From positions 1-7,493 of the forward strand of contig JANQXJ010000145.1 in the NCBI GenBank assembly GCA_030729445.1: a stretch of 7,493 nucleotides of DNA. Reading direction: 5' to 3'. This DNA is from Limnohabitans sp. (lineage in GTDB: Bacteria; Pseudomonadota; Gammaproteobacteria; Burkholderiales; Burkholderiaceae_C). The notes below the pieces were generated by a model, which made no database searches, was not told the origin of the DNA, and saw only the letters and a program-made list of their open reading frames with translations. Position 1 is the first letter of the stretch. The number at the start of each line of letters is the position of its first letter. Position numbers and translations under genes: made by a program. Positions 6,381 to 7,493 of this stretch are shown one piece after another.

Positions 6381-6911
6381 TCAAAACTTTCCCAAGCTGT
6401 TCATCGGGCTGTCGATGGGCGCATCATGGGTGAATGTGACCTGCCCCTGTATCGACATCACGTATGTTTCACGGACGCGGATGACCATCACTTGGGCCTG
6501 CTCATTGCGCAACACCAAAGGGCGCGTGTCGCCTTCAGGGGTGTGAACCACTTCCAGTGGTATGGGTGTCGCAGAGGACGGTAAAAACAACTCGGCTTGG
6601 CGCGACTGTCCGGCTTCGGGTGCCAGCACCAAAAAGGCTTTGAGGGTTTGATCTGGCATGTCTGTCACTGGGTCAAACGAATACCCCTCTTCAAACAAAC
6701 GCAGACAACGCTGCTGGACAGCTGACCATACAAAGCCCGCAGAACCCTTGCAGCCATGCGCTTGGGCGTCCGCCCCGACCACGGGATCAATGTCGGTCAC
6801 GGCTGAATTGGGCTGACAGGCACTCATGCTGAGTAAAGCAAGGCTGGCAACGAGCGCAGAACCGACATGGCGCCAAGACCGTGGGCACGAAACATCCGGC
6901 AAATCAATCAA
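6381..6911 (-). CDS. Putative lipoprotein of unknown function
   Basis: I cannot assign a function. From TTG 6911 the product has 176 residues: a short basic n-region (PRSWRH), a hydrophobic core (GSALVASLALL), and a lipobox LSMSAC with the lipidation cysteine at residue 32, so export and lipid anchoring are expected. The mature part has GCKGSAGFVWSAVQQRC (53-69), with cysteines at 54 and 69 that could form a disulfide; I recall a similar SAG-[YF]-xWS..C motif in uncharacterised lipoproteins. The rest looks like a beta-rich soluble domain. The start is uncertain: the frame contains no usable ATG, only TTGs at 6962, 6911 and 6902. I prefer 6911 because CAGGT lies 7-8 bases upstream and a candidate promoter would start transcription near 6942, beyond 6962. 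The gene converges on the dehydrogenase and lies downstream of the TfoX-like gene. Confidence 0.7.
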   Translation of the reverse strand: MIDLPDVSCPRSWRHVGSALVASLALLSMSACQPNSAVTDIDPVVGADAQAHGCKGSAGFVWSAVQQRCLRLFEEGYSFDPVTDMPDQTLKAFLVLAPEAGQSRQAELFLPSSATPIPLEVVHTPEGDTRPLVLRNEQAQVMVIRVRETYVMSIQGQVTFTHDAPIDSPMNSLGKF

Positions 6912-6948
6912 AGCAATACCTGTGGAGATAGACAGAACATGGGCCGCT

Positions 6949-6976
6949 ATTTTTGCGGGCAAAGTCTTTTTGTCAT
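6949..6976 (-). promoter_or_regulatory. Candidate promoter of the lipoprotein gene
   Basis: On the minus strand ATGACA (6976-6971; 5 of 6 to TTGACA) and AAAAAT (6954-6949; 4 of 6 to TATAAT) are separated by 16 bases. Transcription would begin near 6942, giving about 30 bases of leader before TTG 6911. The box pair lies in the gap after the TfoX-like gene, so the lipoprotein could be transcribed independently. Confidence 0.35.
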
Positions 6977-6983
6977 GCCCGCA
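6954..6983. repeat. Perfect 8-base inverted repeat upstream of the lipoprotein gene
   Basis: TGCGGGCA (6954-6961) and TGCCCGCA (6976-6983) are exact inverted repeats separated by 14 AT-rich bases. Neither strand has a T tract after the second arm, so a standard intrinsic terminator for the TfoX-like gene is unlikely. The arms touch the candidate -10 and -35 boxes, as an operator would. In RNA it would form a stable GC hairpin. Confidence 0.6.
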
Positions 6984-7007
6984 GGGCCAAACAGTTGTGA
7001 GCAGACG

Positions 7008-7409
7008 TTAATGCCCTGAAACGACACCCGAACGGGTGCGTTGACGGGATTTGGCCCGTTCAGCTTGTTGCGCTTTGACCGCTTGGGCACGCAAGGCGGC
7101 ATCCCAGGAACGCCGTGCCCATCGAGCAGCCAGATGACGCTCATCGAACAGGGCCTCAGGGGCTTGGTGGTAAGACAGCTGCACGGGTTTGCCTTTCATC
7201 TCGTAAGTGAAAGCCCCCAGTCCGAGGTCTTCAAAATCAGCGCGGTTGACCGCATCTGTCTTGAGGTACAGCTGATGCGCCACAACCAGACCAAACATCA
7301 AGCCATCGTGGTAAATGCCGTAGCCGCCAAACATGCGCTGGGCCTGGATCGGGCCAAATGACTCGAAAACTTCGTGCAAAAAAGCGATGAACTCGTGGTT
7401 GGTGGCCAT
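7008..7409 (-). CDS. TfoX/Sxy N-terminal domain protein
   Basis: A 133-residue protein with a complete TfoX N-terminal domain: RMFGGYGIY at 25-33, MFGL at 38-41, YLK at 48-50, then the TYEMKGKPVQLSYHQAP stretch (68-84) and a final helix near LAARWARRSWDAAL (93-106). In TfoX/Sxy, a regulator of natural competence in some gammaproteobacteria, this domain is followed by a C-terminal helical domain of similar size. Here that domain is absent and the chain ends in an arginine/lysine-rich tail (about 107-127). Many bacteria have such single-domain relatives of unknown role, so competence control should not be assumed. GAAG lies 8 bases before ATG 7409. The start is 15 bases after the stop of the upstream gene, suggesting cotranscription with it. 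Confidence 0.88.
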   Translation of the reverse strand: MATNHEFIAFLHEVFESFGPIQAQRMFGGYGIYHDGLMFGLVVAHQLYLKTDAVNRADFEDLGLGAFTYEMKGKPVQLSYHQAPEALFDERHLAARWARRSWDAALRAQAVKAQQAERAKSRQRTRSGVVSGH

Positions 7410-7424
7410 CGCTGGGACTTCGAA

Positions 7425-7493
7425 TTACTCGTGCGTGGGCATTTTGGCACCCACATGCAACTCGCCTCTGGCCTCGGCCAGTTCCACTTGGCG
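7425..7493 (-). CDS. C-terminal end of an unidentified gene (enters from right edge)
   Basis: The minus strand has an open frame from the window edge for 22 codons to a TAA at 7427-7425, reading RQVELAEARGELHVGAKMPT then HE. It ends 15 bases before the TfoX-like start, the usual spacing within an operon, and the window has too little of it to identify a family. It could be a real gene end or a chance open frame; position and lack of other candidates make a gene more likely. Confidence 0.5.
   Translation of the reverse strand, partial: RQVELAEARGELHVGAKMPTHE

Noticed and set aside
6954..6983. Rho-independent terminator after the TfoX-like gene
   Set aside because: The stem is good, but the minus strand continues with A residues and the plus strand with GGGCC; no U tract in either direction. 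Kept as a repeat instead.
1..7493. CRISPR arrays, insertion sequences, prophage or defence genes, tRNA/rRNA
   Set aside because: No regularly spaced repeats, transposase or integrase motifs, terminal inverted repeats, or RNA-gene signatures were found on reading both strands.

Overview
This is a GC-rich, densely coded bacterial chromosome segment. Protein features and gene order suggest a betaproteobacterium of the order Burkholderiales, most likely a Comamonadaceae-type organism; this is an inference, because the window contains no rRNA or other phylogenetic marker. I see no mobile element, CRISPR array, tRNA or rRNA. Nearly all of the window is core or general metabolic genes, and I found no obvious new defence or mobile system.

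Region 1 (1-2173, minus strand) is the conserved cell-wall/replication cluster mltG-tmk-holB, read right to left. It encodes the endolytic transglycosylase MltG, thymidylate kinase, and the N-terminal 151 residues of the DNA polymerase III delta' subunit, which runs off the left edge. tmk and holB overlap by 4 bases (ATGA), and holB has a strong Shine-Dalgarno inside tmk. Divergent from mltG across a 69-base spacer is ygfZ (2243-3199, plus), an iron-sulfur-cluster-related folate-binding protein. The spacer holds an AT-rich -10-like box on the plus strand and a possible 13-codon leader ORF coupled to ygfZ.

Region 2 (3218-5051, minus strand) is a two-gene unit. A hormone-sensitive-lipase-family (family IV) esterase is followed, 4 bases later, by a two-domain protein joining a YbgC/4-hydroxybenzoyl-CoA-type hotdog thioesterase to an ElaA-like GNAT acetyltransferase. 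This unit converges on ygfZ with only 18 bases between the stop codons.

Region 3 (5228-6364, plus strand) is an iron-containing (group III) alcohol dehydrogenase that strongly resembles the 4-hydroxybutyrate dehydrogenase (Gbd) of Cupriavidus/Ralstonia as I remember it. It is divergent from the esterase across 176 bases, so ester or lactone hydrolysis could feed a hydroxyacid to the dehydrogenase; this is a hypothesis.

Region 4 (6381-7493, minus strand) contains an orphan lipoprotein, a stand-alone TfoX N-terminal-domain protein, and the last 22 codons of an unidentified gene entering from the right edge. The lipoprotein is preceded by a perfect 8-base inverted repeat overlapping a candidate promoter.

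The most noteworthy points are the hotdog-GNAT fusion with its esterase partner, the esterase/4-hydroxybutyrate dehydrogenase divergent pair, the operator-like dyad before the lipoprotein, and the ygfZ leader. None of these is demonstrated to be novel from sequence alone.
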